The notes below the pieces were generated by a model. The model did not search any database. It worked only from the letters and a program-made list of their open reading frames with translations, and was not told the origin of the DNA. Below are positions 62,770 through 64,000 of a stretch of 64,000 bases of DNA, in pieces (the first letter of the stretch is position 1; the number at the start of each line of letters is the position of its first letter). Origin of the DNA: Candidatus Limnocylindrales bacterium (GTDB lineage: Bacteria; Desulfobacterota; Binatia; UBA1149; CAITLU01); NCBI GenBank assembly GCA_035626395.1, contig DASPNR010000042.1:186001-250000 (forward strand). The letters are read 5' to 3'. Made by a program: the position numbers and the translations under genes.

Positions 62770-63177
62770 CTACCGCCAGCGGAACGTGACCGGAACGTCG
62801 ATGGCCGGAAGAATGCTCAGCCGCACCGGGCAGGTGTGCGCTGCCTGCTCGAGCGCCCGTCGCGCCTCGTCCTCGAGCGCTGCCGGCACCTCGATCTGCA
62901 CCGCGATTCGCTGGATGCGGCGCGGCGCCGCGGCAGTCATCTCCTTGTCCAGCGTCATGCGCGTACCCTCGATGTTCCAGCCGTTCTTGCGAGCGACGAT
63001 GCCCATGATGGTCGCCATGCACGTGCCCAGAGCGGTGGCGACCAGATCCGTCGGAGAGAAGGACTCGCCGCGTCCCTGATTGTCGACCGGCGCGTCGGTC
63101 TCCAGCTCGGTTCCGGAAGGTGCATGCCGCGCTTCGCAGTGCAGATCGCCCTTGTACTCGACCTCGATCCGTACCAT
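62770..63177 (-). CDS. OsmC/Ohr family peroxiredoxin-like protein
   Basis: 135 aa, ATG 63177 with AGGGAG nine bases upstream. Two redox Cys: C53 (ALGTCMATI) and C116 (HTCPVRL), the OsmC/Ohr pair that reduces organic hydroperoxides. ESFSPTDLVATALGTCM and GWNIEGTRMTLDKEM are typical OsmC sequences. It pairs with the thiol/peroxide theme (AhpD-like selenoprotein, glutaredoxin) of this window. It starts 18 bp after the stop of the CoA-transferase gene, so they share a transcript. Confidence 0.94.
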   Translation of the reverse strand: MVRIEVEYKGDLHCEARHAPSGTELETDAPVDNQGRGESFSPTDLVATALGTCMATIMGIVARKNGWNIEGTRMTLDKEMTAAAPRRIQRIAVQIEVPAALEDEARRALEQAAHTCPVRLSILPAIDVPVTFRWR

Positions 63178-63195
63178 CGCCCGCTCCCTTGCCGT

Positions 63196-64000
63196 TCAGC
63201 CGACGGCGCCGGCCGCGCGCAGCTCGGCGATCTCCTGCGACGACAATCCCGCTTCGGCCAGCACCGCATCGGTGTGGGCGCCGGGAATGGGCGCCGAGGC
63301 GGCGGCATTGCCGGGCGTGCGCGAAAGACGCGGCGCCGGTGCAGGCATCATCGCGCCTCCCACGCCGTCGACGAACGTCTTGCGCGCGACATTGTGAGGA
63401 TGCGCGGCCGCCTCGCCGAGGCCGAGGATCGGAGCAACGCACGCGTCGGTGCCGTCGAAGATCTGCGTCCACTCCTGGCGCGTCCTGGTGCGGAACACTT
63501 CGGCGAATCGCCTGCGCATGTCGCCCCAGCTCGAGCGGTCCATCTGATACGGCAGGTCCTCGCCGGCAAGGCCCAGGCCGTCGAGCAGGCGCGCGTAGAA
63601 CTGAGGCTCGATGGCGCCCACGGACATGAACTGGCCGTCGCTGGTCTCGTAGGTGTCGTAGAAGTGCGCGCCGGTATCCAGAAGGTTGGTGCCGCGCGGC
63701 CCGCCCCAGAGCCCCGCATGAAAGAAGCCGAAGACGAAGCTCGACAGATGCGCGGCGCCGTCGACCATCGCCGAGTCGACGACCTGGCCTTTTCCCGACC
63801 GGCTGCGCTCGAGAAGCGCCAGCACCACGCCGAGCGCGCACAGCATGCCGCCGCCGGCGAAGTCGCCGAGCAGATTGACCGGCGGGATCGGCTTCTCGCC
63901 CTCGCGTCCGAAGAGGCTGAGCGCCCCCGACAGCGCAATGTAGTTGATGTCGTGCCCGGCCATTGGGGCGAAAGGCCCGTCCTGGCCCCAGCCGGTCAGC
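63196..64000 (-). CDS. CaiB/BaiF CoA-transferase / alpha-methylacyl-CoA racemase, C-terminal part
   Basis: The first 268 visible codons, read from the right edge; the 5' part lies outside the window. The edge reads LTGWGQDGPFAPMAGHDINY, the family hallmark, and LLGDFAGGGML follows: His of AGHDINY and Asp of GDFAGGG match the His/Asp pair of mycobacterial MCR, so racemase of alpha-methyl fatty acyl-CoA is more likely than CoA transfer. C-terminal half: GLWGGPRGTNLLDTGAHFYDTYETSDGQFMSVGAIEPQFY. A branched-chain or sterol side-chain pathway would fit the acyl-CoA dehydrogenase pair. Confidence 0.93.
   Translation of the reverse strand, partial: LTGWGQDGPFAPMAGHDINYIALSGALSLFGREGEKPIPPVNLLGDFAGGGMLCALGVVLALLERSRSGKGQVVDSAMVDGAAHLSSFVFGFFHAGLWGGPRGTNLLDTGAHFYDTYETSDGQFMSVGAIEPQFYARLLDGLGLAGEDLPYQMDRSSWGDMRRRFAEVFRTRTRQEWTQIFDGTDACVAPILGLGEAAAHPHNVARKTFVDGVGGAMMPAPAPRLSRTPGNAAASAPIPGAHTDAVLAEAGLSSQEIAELRAAGAVG

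Overview
The window is one 64 kb contig segment from a GC-rich bacterium, cut at both ends. The left end lies inside a PQQ-dependent dehydrogenase gene and the right end inside a CaiB-type CoA-transferase/racemase gene. Several traits point to a free-living 'deltaproteobacterial' heterotroph: large secreted proteins built from Myxococcus-type Cys-rich repeats, dockerin-like C-termini, paired acyl-CoA dehydrogenases, an F420-type LLM oxidoreductase, class III formaldehyde dehydrogenase and a PQQ quinohaemoprotein. Candidatus Binatota (Desulfobacterota_B) or a Myxococcota relative is my best guess. This is inference; the window holds no rRNA or other marker gene.

Layout. 1-4.5 kb: PQQ/cytochrome c dehydrogenase, TonB receptor and a convergent PAS histidine kinase. 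5-15.1 kb: two very large Cys-rich secreted paralogues, a PI-PLC-like protein, two lipoproteins, a DUF2804 protein and an exported methyltransferase. 15.2-17.5 kb: an AhpD/CMD-family gene with an in-frame TGA in its redox motif (probable selenoprotein), then a ferritin-like diiron protein. 17.6-21.6 kb: an NtrB/NtrC-like two-component pair with a coupled 51-aa ORF between the two genes, and two small exported proteins. 21.7-26.7 kb: a minus-strand run of LLM oxidoreductase, SMUG1, GT-C-like membrane protein and SppA. 26.8-31.2 kb: two acyl-CoA dehydrogenases and a large membrane protein. 31.3-46.9 kb: a kinase/APH fusion, frmA, a dihaem beta-propeller protein, GNAT, CDP-alcohol phosphatidyltransferase, HtrA, DsbA-like isomerase, thiolase-like protein, radical SAM protein and lysA. 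47-49.4 kb: twin HTH/coiled-coil genes, an alpha/beta hydrolase and a glutaredoxin. 49.4-61 kb: secreted beta-helix and Cys-rich proteins, tadA, tRNA-Ser(CGA) followed by three 86-bp copies of its own 3' end, a dockerin-like protein and a bufferin (bufA2-bufB-bufC) operon. 61-64 kb: Lon-N-domain protein, HAD phosphatase, OsmC protein and the partial CoA-transferase.

How the genes may work together. PQQ alcohol oxidation and FrmA could handle alcohols and formaldehyde. The acyl-CoA dehydrogenase pair, thiolase-like protein, LLM enzyme and CaiB homologue suggest degradation of branched or cyclic acyl compounds. AhpD-like selenoprotein, OsmC, glutaredoxin and bufferin form a thiol, peroxide and copper-stress theme, although they do not share an operon. 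Much coding capacity goes to secreted disulfide-rich proteins, three of which share an AAGGGGG Shine-Dalgarno sequence.

The two most notable signals are the selenocysteine AhpD-like protein (TGA at 15506-15508, with a SECIS-like hairpin) and the tRNA-Ser 3'-end tandem repeats (54719-54976).
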